Assembly (NCBI GenBank): GCA_050084985.1
Contig: JBITNC010000001.1
Span: 115,010,001-115,074,000, forward strand
DNA: 64,000 nt
From: Nageia nagi
Lineage: Eukaryota > Pinophyta
Direction: 5' to 3'
The translations under genes and the position numbers were made by a program. Below are positions 34,020 to 47,600 of this stretch, piece after piece (the stretch's first letter is position 1; the number at the start of each line of letters is the position of its first letter). The notes under the pieces were generated by a model. It made no database searches, was not told where the DNA came from, and saw nothing but the letters and a program-made list of their open reading frames with translations.

Positions 34020-37000
34020 AATGCTTGGGCAATATCACCACTCTCAATTTCTTTCGTAGGTACTCAAAAACTTCTTTGGGTAATGGTTTAGTAAATATAT
34101 CTCCTACTTGCTCTGATGTGGGAACAAATTCTAACTTTACCTCTCCTTCTGCAACCTTTTCCTTCAAAAAATGATATCAAATGGCAATATGTTTTGTTCT
34201 TGAATGCATGATTGGATTCTTAGAAATATTGATTGCACTTGTGTTATCACACATAATTGAAATAGGCTCAGTGATCTGAATCCCTAGATCTTTCATCATT
34301 TGTTTCATCCACATAACCTGTGTACAACATGATGTTGTTGCTATGTACTTTGCTTCTATGATGGATAATGATATCGATTCTTGTTTCTTACTGTGCTAAT
34401 CGATAAGATTATTACCCAAGTAAAATGCACCGCCACTAGTGCTTTTCCTATCATCTACACATCCTGCCCAATCTGCATCTAAGAAAGTAATGAGTGTGAA
34501 ATCTTTTCCTTTGGGATACCATAGGCCATAGTCCATTGTACCTTTAAGGTACCAAAAAATCCATTTTACTGCAATCACATGTGTTTCCTTTGGACTTGCT
34601 TGGAACCGTGCAACCATACACACTGCCTGAAGTATGTCGGGTCTGGTAGCTATCAAATATAATAGGCTCCCAATCATTAACCTGTACATAGTCTGATCTA
34701 CTGATGGTGACTTATCATCCTTGCTTAGCTTGCAGCCTATCGTCATAGGAGTGCTCACAGGCTTGCAATCCTCCATAGTGAACTTTTTCAACATCTCTTT
34801 AACATACTTGATTTTGCGAAATAAAAATGCCATTCTTTAATTGATTAACTTGCAAACTAAGAAAATATGAAAGTTCACCTATCATTGACATTTCAAACTC
34901 TGTTTGCATTTGGTTAGCAAAATCTTTGCACATTTCATCTTTGCTACCTCCAAAAAAATATCATCTACATAAACAATAATGATAACTTGATGATTATTTT
35001 TAGATTTAATGTAGAGATTACTGTCCACCATACCCTTTTTAAAACCTTGCTGATGTAGATATGTATCAAGTCTAGAGTACCATGCTCAGGGTGCTTATTT
35101 TAGACCATAAAGTGCCTTTTTTAATTTGCACACAAAATCTAGATTCTCACTTATCTGAAATCTATTTGGCTACTCAATATAAACTTCTTCATTAATATTT
35201 CTATTCAAAAATGCTGATTTTACATCCATTTGATAAACTTTGAAATTTTTATAGACTGCCAAAGTAATAAACATACGGATAGCTTCTAATCTAGCAACAG
35301 GAGCAAAAGTTTCTTCAAAATCAATACCTTCAACTTGAGCATACCCTTTACAAACTAATCTTGCTTTGTTTCTTATTACTTTTCCATCTTCATTAAGCTT
35401 GTTGCAAAAAATCCACTTGGTGCCAATCACATTTTTATTTTTGGGCCTTGGTACCAACTCCCAAGTTTGATTCTTTTCAATTTGGTCTAGTTCCTCATCC
35501 ATTGCTTTGATTCAACTTTCATCTTGACTTACCTCTGCAACATTTTTTGGTTCTATGCTTGAGAGAAGAGAATATGTTCTTATTGTTCTTCTTCTTGTTT
35601 GAACTCTAGTATCTAGATCTCCAATTATTTGGTCAGTTGGATGATCTTTTTGCCATTTACCTGTCTTGTGTTTTTGATTTTCTTCTATTTCTGAACCACT
35701 ATGTGAGTTACCTGAGCCATTCTTTGGTTGATTTTCTGGTTGTTCCTCTACCTCATCTGCCCAATATATTCTAGAAAATTTTCATTATTATCTTTTGGAG
35801 GTACTCTTAGTTCATCAATCTTGACATCCGCACTCTCAACAATTTTTCTAAGTCTTTATTATAACATTTGTAAGCCTTGCTTTTTATTGAGTAACCAAGA
35901 AATATACCTTCATCCGCTCTATCATCGAACTTACCAAGATTTTCTTTCGTCCTCTTGATGTAGCACTTACTCCCAAATACTTTGAAGTATTTTGTTGATG
36001 CCTTTTTACCGAACCATAATTCATAGGGTGTCTTATTCTCATGGGGCCTCAACATACATCTATTCTGAATATAAACTGTGATGTGGACTGCTTCTTTCTA
36101 AAACGTATCAGCTATGTGGCTTTCTGTCAACATTGTTCGTGCCATTTCTTAAACTGACCTATTTTTTCTTTCTACTACACCATTTTGCTAAGGTGTTCTT
36201 GCTGCTAAAAACTATCTCCTGATACCATACTCATGATAGAATTCATTAAAATCATCTGAAATGAATTCACCTCCTCTATCTGATCTTAAACATTTGATTC
36301 TTCTTCCAATCTAATTTTCTGCCAGGTTCTTGAAGGTCTTAAATTTTTCAAATGCTTCTAACTTGTGTTTCAAGAATAGTATCCATGTCATCCTAGAATA
36401 ATCATCTATACATAGCATGAAGTACCTATCCTCATTTAAACTTTGTGTTCTCATAGGACCACACAAATTAGTATGAACAAGCTCTAATGGTTTGCTAGAA
36501 TAGTATTTTTTGTCTTGAAAGTGAATCTAATGAGCTTACCCTTTTGGCATGAAGAACAAATACTACTTGGTGGTTTTTTGATACTTGGTATATCTCGAAC
36601 TGCTCTCTTTGAACAAATTTTAACTAAATTATCAAAACTGATGTGTCCAAGTCTCTTATGCGAAAGCCAATCTTCATCCTCCTTTCCGAGTAGACATGAT
36701 CCATTTGAAGTCTCTGTTAATGTATATAGATTTTTGGATGTCCTTGTACCAACTGCAACTAACCTACCACTGTTTGCTCTTCTGATTTCACATCCATGTT
36801 TCTTGAATATTACATCATGTCCTCTATCACAAATCTGACTAACACTCAGCAAGCTATGTTTCAACTCGATCACGAATAATAACTTCTTCTGACTTGATCT
36901 TTCCATCATTAATCTTAACTGTACCTCTACCGAAAATCTTTGCTCCATCATTATTGCCAAATTTTACTGATCCCCCTTCATATTGTTCTAATTTTTCAAA

Positions 37001-39086
37001 TATTCTTTTATCCCCAGTCATGTGGCTAGAGTAACCACTATCCAGTATCCAAGGAGCTAGTTTATTCTCTACTTTAAGAGCTATTTGTACTATTAGAGAT
37101 TCTTTTTCATCTTTTGGTTGCTCCTTCTCTTTCCATATCTTCTTGATACCTATTTTAGATTCATGTATTGTCTCTTCCTATTTTTTTATTATACCTATCT
37201 TTCTGGAATTTGTTTATTATATCTCATGCCTTGTGATTGAAAAGATCTTTGCTGAAATTGATTTTGAAAAAATGTGCTCCTGCAATTTCTTGCAGTATGA
37301 CCATAATTGTGACAATTATAACATTCTACAGCATAATCCATAAATGGTGCAAATATATTTCTACTTGAGAAATTCCTTGGACCTATATTATATTTGCATT
37401 CAGAGATTCTATGTCCATACCCAATGCACTTAAAATAATAACCAGAAAAGGATTGAGTGAACCTGGGTTGTGGACTTTGCCACATTGCAGTAGGTGCTGG
37501 AAATCTTCTTCTTCTTTGATGTGCGACATGTGTAAATCCATCATTGTCCATATACTTATCATTTCTAGTAGTATTATTTTGTCTTCTATGAAATGGTTGT
37601 TCTTGATTAACTGGTTTCTTTTCCTCTTTGATTTCTGATTTTTTATTTACATCCTTGGAGGTTTGTCCTTCTTCAAAACCCAAACGAAATTTAATATTTG
37701 GTGCTCTTTGGTTATGTAGGATTTCATTTAGCTTTAAAGATCCTCCCTCAAGTTTATGATACTCACTAATCTTATGACTCATCTCTTCCAATTGAAGATT
37801 CAATCCTGTAATCTCTGCTTCCAATTTGCTGCAGTACTCAACTTTGGTAGTGATTTGTTCTTCAAGATCCTCAGTTGTTTTCTGCATTTCTTACACTTGT
37901 ACTTTTAAGTTTATAATAACTTCATTTGCATCATCAAGTTTTCAAGAAGTTTTTCGATATTTTTTCTTTTCTATCTCTAATTCTTCTAGAGCTGCAATTA
38001 ATTCTTCTTCCAGATTAACTTTTGCTTCAACTTCTTCTTCATCAATTTCTTCTTCTAATTTTTGTTTCAATTTCAGTTTTTTTCTTCAAATGCCATGAAG
38101 AGAGCTTAATCAACCTCTTCTTCTGAGTCTTCATTTGAACTGACTTCTGATGAACTAATATTTTTGGAAATAAAACTTTTCTTCTTGAAATTACCTTTTC
38201 TGAAATTTGATTTTGTCTTCCATCCATTTCTCTCTCTGTGCGAACTTTCATCATCTTTGTTCTTCTCATTGTGTGGATATTTAGCTGCAAAGTGCCCTAC
38301 ACCTCCACAATTGAAACATTTAAATGGTAATTTTCCTCTATATTTACCTTTTGTTCCTTTCTTTAACTTATGAACAAAATTTGCTTCTAATTCATTAGAT
38401 GTCTCTTCTTCATCAGATTATGGCATTGATTTTATTTTCTTCTTTGCTTTGAAAGTGGCTTCCCTGTCAATAGATTTTCCTTTTCCTATTCTCATTTCAT
38501 AAGCAGTTAGAGAACCATGCATGTCATCCATATTAAAAGTATTTAAATCTTTCGCTTCTTCTATGGCAGAAACTTTTGAATCAAATCTTTGCGGAAGTGA
38601 GCATAATACCTTTTTCATAATAATTGCGTCTTCAATCTTTTCTTCAAGGCCTCTAATCGCATTGGTTACTTCATTGACCCTTAGCATGTATGCTTCTATG
38701 TTTTCATCTTCATTCATCTTTAAACTCTCAAACTGCGCTCGATGAGTTTGAAGCTTAGCCTCTTTTATCTTTATGTCTCCCTCATAAATGCTTTTCAGTT
38801 TATCCCATATTTCTTTTATCGATTCACAATTCATCACTTTTACTAGCTCGCTATCTACCAATCTGCACATGATAGCATTTTTAGCCTTCGAGTTATTTTC
38901 ATATGCCTTCTTAGTAGCTGCATCTGTAATAGGCGTAGTAGGTGCGATATAACCATTTTTTATGGCCTCCCAAATCTCATATCCCAAAGCACTGAGATAT
39001 GTTTGCATTCTGAGTCTCCAAAAAGAATAATTAGTACCATCAAATAATGGAGCTTTATTTGAAGAAAACCCTTCACCTGAAGTCAT
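34020..39086 (-). pseudogene. Copia B gag-pol, broken
   Basis: Gag starts at 39086 (MTSGEGFSSNKAPLFDGTNY) with the usual Copia Gag N-domain, open to 38418. A first zinc knuckle, CFNCGGVGHFAAKY, has its last Cys replaced by Tyr at about 38275-38320. A Lys/Glu-rich coiled-coil segment is at 37700-38100. Two further knuckles lie at about 37270-37450 (FKCIGYGHRISEC and CYNCHNYGHTARNC). Protease at about 37010-37060 keeps WILDSGYSSHMTG. GAG-pre-integrase is at 36540-36760 (RLGHISFDNL). Integrase occupies about 35830-36500. RT is at 34880-35502 ([27 protein letters not shown] near 34965). RNase H is at 34020-34833. Several stops and frameshifts; non-functional. Confidence 0.93.
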
Positions 39087-39135
39087 TACAACACACCCAA
39101 GATCTCCCTAGCTGATTAAGCCAAAATAGGAACCT

Positions 39136-39147
39136 GCTCTGATACCA
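39136..39147 (-). promoter_or_regulatory. tRNA-iMet primer-binding site (B)
   Basis: Minus strand TGGTATCAGAGC, a perfect initiator tRNA-Met complement two bases inside the 5' LTR. The gag ATG follows only about 50 nt later, in strong contrast to the leaders of kilobases in A and C. Confidence 0.92.
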
Positions 39148-39149
39148 AT

Positions 39150-41111
39150 TATTGAACTATGCATGACACTGAGAGGGGGGGTGAATCAATGTTTTAATTT
39201 TAAAACTTTAAATCTGGAAACTTTAAATAGTGTAGTAGTGAAATAAAACCAAATAGAGGAAGCACACCAAGATAGCACACACACAACACAAGATATAATG
39301 AGGTTCACCAATGTGGCTACATCCCTGAAAAAGACTGCTTGGACTTCAATCCAAATCTAGCCATTGTAAAGCACCAACTTTACACATAATTTATCAGCAC
39401 CAACCCCTAAGATTTGTAGCACCCACTGCAAGGAGCACCAACTCCACTTGCCAAGCACCCACTTGATAGATTTAATAAGATGGAATGAAAGATTAATAAC
39501 CAGTTACCCAAGACCCGGAATGGTCTAGCTCAAAACTTTTCTCACAAAATACAATCTGAATCATATTCTATTTTCTTTATGCTCATGCCAATAGCTCTCA
39601 ATTCATTTGTAATCTGAAACCCCTTTTAATTCATACACATTTGCTTTGGATTCCTGTCTACTGAAAAATGCTCAAAATCAGATCAAGAAACTATTGCTCA
39701 TATCACTGAAAGGGCTATCATTATTTTTCACCAAGAAAACTCCTCATATTCTGAATCAAAACTAATATAATTTCTCACAAACATCTAAAACTTTCAACAC
39801 TTATAGAATTATCAAAAACATTCATTTTTGAGATATTCGTTACTCATACATGCTTCACACACCTCTCAATAACAAACTACCCTGCCAAAACACAAACCTA
39901 GAAAAATCTGAATTTATTCAAATTGGTTGAAGATAATACCTCAAATGCACTTAGAATGCATGTTCCATGTCTGTACGACACAAAATGGTATGACAAATTT
40001 CACATAAATGCCAAAATACCTTTCAAAGCTCGAATCTATCTCTTTATCTTCTCCTCTCTTGGTTTTTTTTTTTTTTAAAAGTGTCACATGATAAAAGAAC
40101 TCTTGAGCCTTAAATAGAAGTGTGATAACTAAGATATAAAATAAAAGGAAAGAGCATTTTTTCAAACCATACACACTATTCCTTTTTGCTTGTCACTTAA
40201 AACTATTGTCGGCCAAAACTAGAAATTAAGAAAAAAAAGCTCTAACAGCTTTTTTGATGAGCTATAACTTCTTACTGAGTGCATGGTTTAACATGAAATT
40301 TGGACCACATGTTCTTTATATAACCAAATACATTATATAAAAATTTTAAGCTTTAACTCCTCATATTTTTCACACAACACTTTTCGCAAAGTGGCCTTCG
40401 ACATAGATTTCACAGGTATTTTGTTATGCTTGGATTTGTGCAAGTTATAGGTTCTCATAGTTCGAGGCCTCAAATCAAGATGGTTCAAAAGACAAAGTTG
40501 TTCATCTCATCAAGTTATACATGTAAAAACTTTGAAATTCTAAATTTGAAGACTTTTAGAGCCCAAAACAACCAACCTACTATTTCCAAAATTTATGCTC
40601 AAACAGTCAAAAAGTTACGGAGTGGCATTTTGCAGCTTGTACCATTTCTTCCTCGATTATCATCTTGCTATGAAATTTGGACCACACCTTCTTGGTATAT
40701 AGTAATATATATGATTAAATTTCAACCTCTAATTCATCACCGTTTGCTTGCAATTCAAATTATACGAAGCTAATTTTACACAAATTTCTGACTGCACCAT
40801 AATCCACAAGAGTGCCCAAAATTGAACCAACATGAAATTTGATAGTTCCAACGCTTTACACAAGTTTCTTATCAACCCAACAACCGATTCAAACCATCTC
40901 TCACTCTCCATCACCTTCCATTTGTAATTTGACCCTCTTGATAACTTTTGGTACCTCATGATAACTTTTGGTCCCTTTATCGTTTTTGCATCCGACAACT
41001 TTGTAGATCTTATCGATGTTATTTCTTTGACATGTGTAACCATATGAACCTTATGCACACTGATCTCATCGTGTTGACAATAATGACAACACTATTGCAC
41101 CATACTCAACA
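39150..41111 (-). repeat. 5' LTR of element B
   Basis: 1962 bp, uninterrupted. In plus sense it begins TATTGAACTATGCATG (TG changed to TA) and ends CATACTCAACA. It holds the uninterrupted target ATGAACCTTATGCACACTG that A split in the other LTR. A TATTTAAGG promoter-like word on the minus strand lies near 40107-40118. Confidence 0.95.
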
Positions 41112-41116
41112 AAAAA

Positions 41117-42938
41117 TGCATCTTTATAGGTTATGACAATCAACATAAAGGCTACAAGATCTACTCTCCAACCTATAAAGTAGTGTTTATTTTAAAAGAT
41201 GTAAAGTTTAGTGAATTTTTTGGAGAATCTGCTTCTAATGAAGATGTTTATGATCTAGAGGACTCTTCAATTACTCCTAACTGGTTGCATATTGATGTAG
41301 ACAAATCATCTCAAGAACAAAATTCTTTAACATCAAGGGTAATAAAGAGTACAACCTTGAACAAATCTTTAATTGCCAAGATTGATAACAAGCATGAGCC
41401 CTCAACCTTCAAAGAAGCTTCAAAGCATGAGTGCTAGATGGAAGCCATGAAAGTGAAGTATGAGGCACTTATGTAAAAAAAAATTTAAAACTTGGTTCCT
41501 TATCCCAATGAAAAGAATGCGATTGGTAATAAGTGGATCTACAAGATTAAGTTTGATTCAATTGGAGATATTGAAAAATACAAGGTAAGGTTAGTAGTTA
41601 AAGATTTTGCTGAGAAATATAGTGTAGATTAAGAGGAGACCTTTGCCCCCATGGCAAAGATGCTTACTGTGAGAGTTATCCTTGCTCTTTCAGTAGCTCA
41701 AAGATGGAAAGTTTTTCAACTTGATGTTAAGATTGCATTTCTCAATGGTGACTTAGATGTGGAAATCTTCATGAATCAACTAGAAGGGTTTATTATGGAA
41801 GGTAAAGAGTCCTTTATGTTCAAGATAAAGAAGTCATTATATAGATTTAAGCAAGCACCTTGAGTCTAGTACAGAAAGATTTTAAGGTACTTTACAGATA
41901 TTAGATTCTCCAAGTATTTTTCTGACACTGATCTATATGTGCTCAATCAAAGAAAAAATGTGGTCTTGATTCTCTTTTATGTGGATGATATTTTAATTAC
42001 TGAAAATAATGATGAAATCATTCAAGAGTGCATATTCAAACTGAAAGTAACATTTGAAATGATTGATCTTGGTCTCTTGCACTATTATCTTGGAATGTAA
42101 GTGTATCAATACAAGGATTGTACTTACCTCAGTAAATCTAAGTATATATCAAATATCTTGAAGAAGTTTGGCATGGAGTGTAAATATGCTACAATCCTAG
42201 TATCTCTTAGAATCACTATTTCTCTTAGCTCCAACTCTTAGTTAGTTAATGCTACAACTTATAGGCAATTAATTAGTAGTCTTTTGTATTTGATTATATC
42301 TAGATCAGATATTACCTTTGTAATGAATCTGATGGCATGATTCATACAAAAACCTTATGTTTAACATCTCAATTCTATTAACAAAATTTTAAGGTATGTT
42401 ATAGGGACTAACGATCATACTTTCAAGTATTCTAATTTACTCTCATTTGTTCTCTCTGGATTTTTAGATTTTGACTATGAAGGAGATAAAGATGATAGGA
42501 AGTCAACTTTTGCATATGTGTTTAGCATTGTTTTAGGTGCTATCTCTTGGGATTCCAAGAAGCAACCTACTATTCCTCTTTCCACCACAAAAGCTAAGTA
42601 TTGTGCCATCTATTGCAACTCAAGAAGCCATTTGGATAAAGCATCTTTTGAAAGAAATTAGGTATGAACAGGGTGGCTCATATTTGATCTCTTCAAATAA
42701 TCAATCAACTATTTCTTTGGGTAAGAATCTAGTGTTCCATTAGAGAACAAAACATGTGAAAATCCATACCCATTTTATTAGGAAGAAAGTTTTTGATGGT
42801 ATCATACACTTGGAGTATTATCCATCCACCTTGAACTCTACTAATTTGTTCACTAAGTCCCTCCTAGAAGCTCAATTCTGTAAGCTTAGGGATGTTATTG
42901 GGTTGGTGAAGTTGCCCTCAAGAGAGAGTGAAGTTTGA
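41117..42938 (+). pseudogene. Copia C integrase end, RT and RNase H
   Basis: Resumes with KCIFIGYDNQHKGYK, the exact continuation of integrase text cut at 22443. The linker to RT contains TTLNKSLIAKIDNKHEPSTFKEASKHEC at about 41350-41437. RT is at about 41490-42160, with WKVFQLDVKIAFLNGDLDVEIF near 41705 and YVDDILIT near 41980. RNase H runs from about 42280 to the stop at 42936-42938 (LPSRESEV). Many stops and frameshifts are present. The enzyme is not functional. Confidence 0.92.
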
Positions 42939-43783
42939 ATTATTATGTTGAATTCATATTTTTGATGACAAATTCACCCCTAGTAAGATTTTATGCTATA
43001 TAATGTTAATTTTGTTATACACCTTCATGGTAAGTTTGCTCTGCATGAAGAACTTGTTGTACAAATTGACCAATCTAGCACTATTCAATTATTTATGTGT
43101 GAAAAACTCTTATGTGGCTTTTGGTACTATTCAGTTATCCATATGTGAGGAACTCATAGGTGCATACTCTAATTTTGGTCAATCTAGCACTGTTTAGTTA
43201 TTCATGTGTGAAGAATTTTTATGTCTTTTGGCACTATTTAAATATCCATATATGAGGAAATCATATGTGCATGCTTTATTTTTTAATGATAATCAAGGAA
43301 ATCATATGTGCATGCTCTATTTTGTAATGATAATCAACACATGTTTTATATATAGTAGGTGACTATAAGTTTTTGGCATTGCATCCTTGTGATAACTTAT
43401 AGTGCACCATTGATCAGTTTATGATAGCATTTATGTGATTCATATATCCTTGTTGATATGAATATTTTACATCTAACTTATCTTGTTATTTTAGCTACTT
43501 ATGACTTGCAAGTTCCTTTGAGATTACAGGTTACTTACCTCATGTATGCAGGCTGTTGGAGACTCTTCATGACTTCAATTGGATGACTATTTCATGTACA
43601 TTGAAACTAGTTATGGTTAATGATTGTATTTGGTAAAGGAATGAGTCTTAAATTAGATCTCTCTTACTACATAAATATGTAAAAATTTCTCATCTTTGTT
43701 GTATCTAATTAGAGAAGAACTCTCTTAGTTTCTCTTCTTCTTCTCTCTTACTCACTCTATCCCAATATTGCATTAAGGGGGAG
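42939..43783 (+). other. 3' noncoding segment and polypurine tract of C
   Basis: About 0.85 kb. One hairpin unit lies at 43021-43063 (AAGTT...AACTT around GCTCTGCATGA). Repeats built on CAATCTAGCACTATTCAATTA and CATATGTGAGGAACTCATA are at about 43066-43260. A block near 43360-43430 matches A, D and E. A CT-rich run is followed by the polypurine tract TTAAGGGGGAG ending at 43783. Confidence 0.75.
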
Positions 43784-44287
43784 TGTTGAAATGTATAATG
43801 CATTATTGTAAAGGTTTTTATTAAATATTCTATGTAAGTTCACTAATACTTAAGGGTATCATTTTATACCTTAATTATTTAAATGAATATGATAATGTAA
43901 CTTATCCTACACTCCATGTCATGAGCATGCTCCATAGGTAAAAGGATGTGCATGTCATGCTTTTGTACATTGAATAAAAGGGTGATCCAAATAGAGATTT
44001 TGGCCTATAAATAGAAGGTGCTCTCTTTATGATCATACACCAATTTGTGGAGTAAAGTTATGCTATAGGATAGAAGTGTAGGAGTTGAGATTAGGAGGAT
44101 TGTAAGAGAGTTGTATTTGTGATTGAAGTAAAGATCTAGTTAGTGGATGTACTCCTAGTTGGAGGAACCACTTTACATCTTGAGTTACTTTGTGAGATTA
44201 CTTATTCCTTAGAATAGTATTGAATGTGTGAGCTTTCATATAATCTTGGGCATTTAGGATTGTATTCTTTATAGTGCAAATCCTTCA
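43784..44287 (+). repeat. 3' LTR of element C
   Basis: 504 bp, TGTTGAAATG to AATCCTTCA, followed by TSD AAACC. TATA box at 44006-44013. Confidence 0.96.
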
Positions 44288-44292
44288 AAACC

Positions 44293-44685
44293 TAATCAAG
44301 ATTAATAATTTTATTGATTCAATAAACATCAAAAGTTTAAAAAATAGCTAGTACTTCTCCTTATGAGAGTATATTACTACCTAAGGGAAACTGATTGAGG
44401 ATTGGTAGGACCTGGGCTCCTCTTGTATGGGCATCTAAGTGAAGGCCTAATTTTAAATAAAAAATAAGCCTAAATAATGTCACTCTACATCTATAGTTCT
44501 TGAGATGAAAAATGTATTTGGATACATGGGTTAGTATTTGAATTATAAAACATTTGCACTTATGAATCAAATCAAGCATGTCTTTAGTTTTAAATGTAAC
44601 ATATATTATTTACTTGGTTAAAACTTAACTTTTAATATTGTTTGTTGAAACCACATGATTTTTATTTCACATTCTTATGTAGCAA
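44293..44685 (+). other. Leader of D, part 2
   Basis: Continues the conserved distal leader block after the C insertion, up to D gag. It matches C 19914-20301 and A 28110-28424 (for example GAGAGTATATTACT and AGGCCTAATTTT-like words). Confidence 0.8.
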
Positions 44686-47600
44686 ATGGGAGAATCCTTT
44701 TTACCCAAACATAATCTTGATGGTTCCAACTATGGGACTTAGGAATTTTAGATGAGAGCTAAATTATAGGCAAAGAAGCTTTGGTAAATAGTGAATGAGA
44801 ACTTTTTACCTTCTATAGATGAGAAAAAACTAGAGGCTTATAACACTAAGAATGAATTAGCAACCTCCATGATTTACCATGTAGTTTTAGATGATGTGTT
44901 CTTGATAATTTCCTTTTCAACCTTGGTAAAAGAAGCTTGGGATAAGCTTAAGCACATCTACTTTGATTCAAAATTTTTAAGAAGATTTATCATTCTCTAA
45001 AATATGCTTCAATCTCATCAAGGGGAAGATGAAAATGTGACTATCTACTTGAACAAAAATCATTGATCTAAGGACCCAACTTATTATTTATGGGTGCAAA
45101 TGGATCAATGATGAGTTCATTGTATTCATCATTCTTCAAAACTTTTCTTCAAAGTTTGAAAACTTTGTGATGGTTATAAAAATAAAGCTTGATGATGAAG
45201 AAGTCTTCTCCCTTGAGAACCTTTCTAAGCACCAATTAAGCATGAAGAAACCCTTAACAATAAAATGATGATTTTTTTTTTCTAAGTATAATAACATTAC
45301 TTTTGGAGAAACCAAAACTTCTTTCAAGAAGAAGTTTAACCATCAAAAGAAATTCTATCCTTATTCCTCCAAAAGGTTTTAGAAAAGAGGTAATGGCTAC
45401 AACAACATCAAGAATAATATCAATAACTACTTCAAGTAAAAATATGGAAAGATAAAGCAAACAATTTATATCTTAAAGAAAAAATTGATGGTAATTGTAA
45501 TTATTATAGCATTCAAGGTCACAAAAAAGTTGATTGCTATAAAAAGAAAAGAGAAAAAAAGAAAAAAGATAATAAAAATGTAAAGAACTTCAAAATAAAG
45601 AAGAATATTTATGCTAATTTTGCTACAAGGCTCTACTCCATGTCTCACTCTTTTTCATCTGATTGGATTATTGACTCTGGTTGCACTAATCACCTATGCT
45701 TTGAAAAAGAAAAGTTTAAGAGCTTTCATGAGTATAGAAAAGATATGATTGTGATTGGTGATAATTCTACACTTGAAGTTCAAAGAATTAAGAGTGTGCT
45801 GATTCATGGAAAGGTTCTTGAAATTATTCTTTATGTTCCTAAGTTAAAGATGAACTTTCTCTCTATGATCCAAGTTGCTAGAAAAAGGTACTCTTTTGAG
45901 TTCAACTCTCAATCTTGATGCATTAATAAAGGACTTACCACTTTGGTTAAAGGATCTATGAAATATAACCTCTACATTATGAATCAAGTTCCATCAAAGA
46001 TGTGTCTTGCTTCTAGTGTGTGTTTTAAAGGTAATATTTAGCACCATCATTTAGGGCACCTTAAGTATAACAGTATTCAAGTCACGAAAGACCAAGAACT
46101 TATCAAAGGTTTGCCTTCAATTTCTCCTTTGATTGGTCTATACGAGAAGTGCATTATTAGCAAGATACATAAGTAAAAGTTTGAAAAATATAAGGTAATA
46201 AAAGCATCTCAACCTTTTCAACTTGTGCATTTAAATTTGATGGGTCCATTTCAAATTAAGTCGCTTAGAGGAGCATCTTATGTTTTGTCCTTCATTGATG
46301 AATTTAGTAGGATGAATTTTGGGTATCTACTTGAGCATAAGGACCAAAATTTTGAGAGTTTTAAGGTTTTTAAGGCTTTTGTTGAGAATCAAACTAACCT
46401 TAAAATCAAGATGTTGAGATCAGATAATGGGGAAGAATATAACAACAACAAGTTCAATGACTATTGTGATAAGTATGAAATCAATAGGCAATTTATTATT
46501 TCTTACACTCAACAAAATGATGTTACCAAAAGAAAAAATAAAATAATTATGGAGATGCATAGATGCATGTTAGGTAATCTTTCTAGTTTCTTATAGGGTG
46601 AAGTTGTGAGCAATGCTATTTACACCTTGAATAGGTGTCCCACAAAAGCCATTCAAAGTAAAACTTCTATTGAAGCATGGTCAAAAAGAAAACCTAACAT
46701 TTCTCACCTTAGGGTGTTTGGTTATGAAGTATTCTCCTACATTATTTCTAAAAAAAGAAAAAAAGTTGAATAAAAGAGCTAAAAAATGCATCTTTATGGG
46801 TTATGACAGTTAGCATAGAGGCTATAGGCTCTACTCGCCATCCTACAAAGGGGTTTTCATTTCTAAGGATGTAAAGTTTAATGAACTTCCTAATGAATCT
46901 GCTTCTAATGAGGATGTTGATCTAGAGGACTCTTCAGTTGCACCTAGCTAGTTAGATATTGATGTAGATAAGTCACCTCATGAACAAAACTCTAAACTCA
47001 AAGGGTAATAAGGAGCATAAACTTGAACAAATCCTTATTTACTAAGATTGATAACAAGCATGAGCCCTCAACCTTCAAAGAAGTTCAAAGCACAAGTGCT
47101 AGATGGAAGCTATGAAAGTGGAGTATGAGGCACTTTAAAAAATAAAACTTAAGACTTGATTCTTTATCCCAATGAGAAGAATGTGATTAGCAATAAGTCG
47201 ATTTGCAAGGTCAAGTTTAATTCAGTTGGAGATATTAAGAAATACAAGGCAAGGTTAGTAGCTAAAGGTTTTGCTCAAAAATATGATGTAGATTACAAGG
47301 AAACCTTTGCTCCTGTGGTAAAGATGCCTATTATGAGAGTTATCCTTCCTCTTTCTGTAGCTCAAGGATGGAAAGTTTTTCAACTTGACATCAAGAGTGA
47401 ATTTTTCAATGGTGAATTAGATGTGGAAATCTTCATGAATCAACTATAAAGGTTTATTATGGAAGATAAAGAGTCCTTTATGTGCAAGCTAAAGAAGTCA
47501 TTGTATGGACTTAAGCAAACACCTAGAGACTGGTATAGAAATATTTTAAAGTACTTTGTAGACATTGGATTCTCCAAGTGTTTTTTAACCTAGAACTATA

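Larger units (their letters stand above)
22444..41111 (-). mobile_element. Copia element B, nest level 4
   Basis: Inserted into the integrase of C. TSD AAAAA at 22439-22443 and 41112-41116; the target is a six-A run, so the exact phase is uncertain by one base. LTR ends are TGTTGA...TCAACA. The LTRs are about 1.96 kb, four times those of its neighbours. The internal region is 33801-39149 on the minus strand. Element A lies within the left (3') LTR. B is a distinct Copia lineage from A, C, D and E. Confidence 0.95.
16576..44287 (+). mobile_element. Copia element C, nest level 3
   Basis: Two 504-bp LTRs, TSD AAACC at 16571-16575 and 44288-44292, a perfect tRNA-iMet primer-binding site, a leader of about 3.2 kb, gag-pol and a polypurine tract. 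It is interrupted in the integrase by element B at 22443/41112. LTR-LTR differences number about 37 in 504 bp by hand count. The coding region is heavily decayed. Confidence 0.95.
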
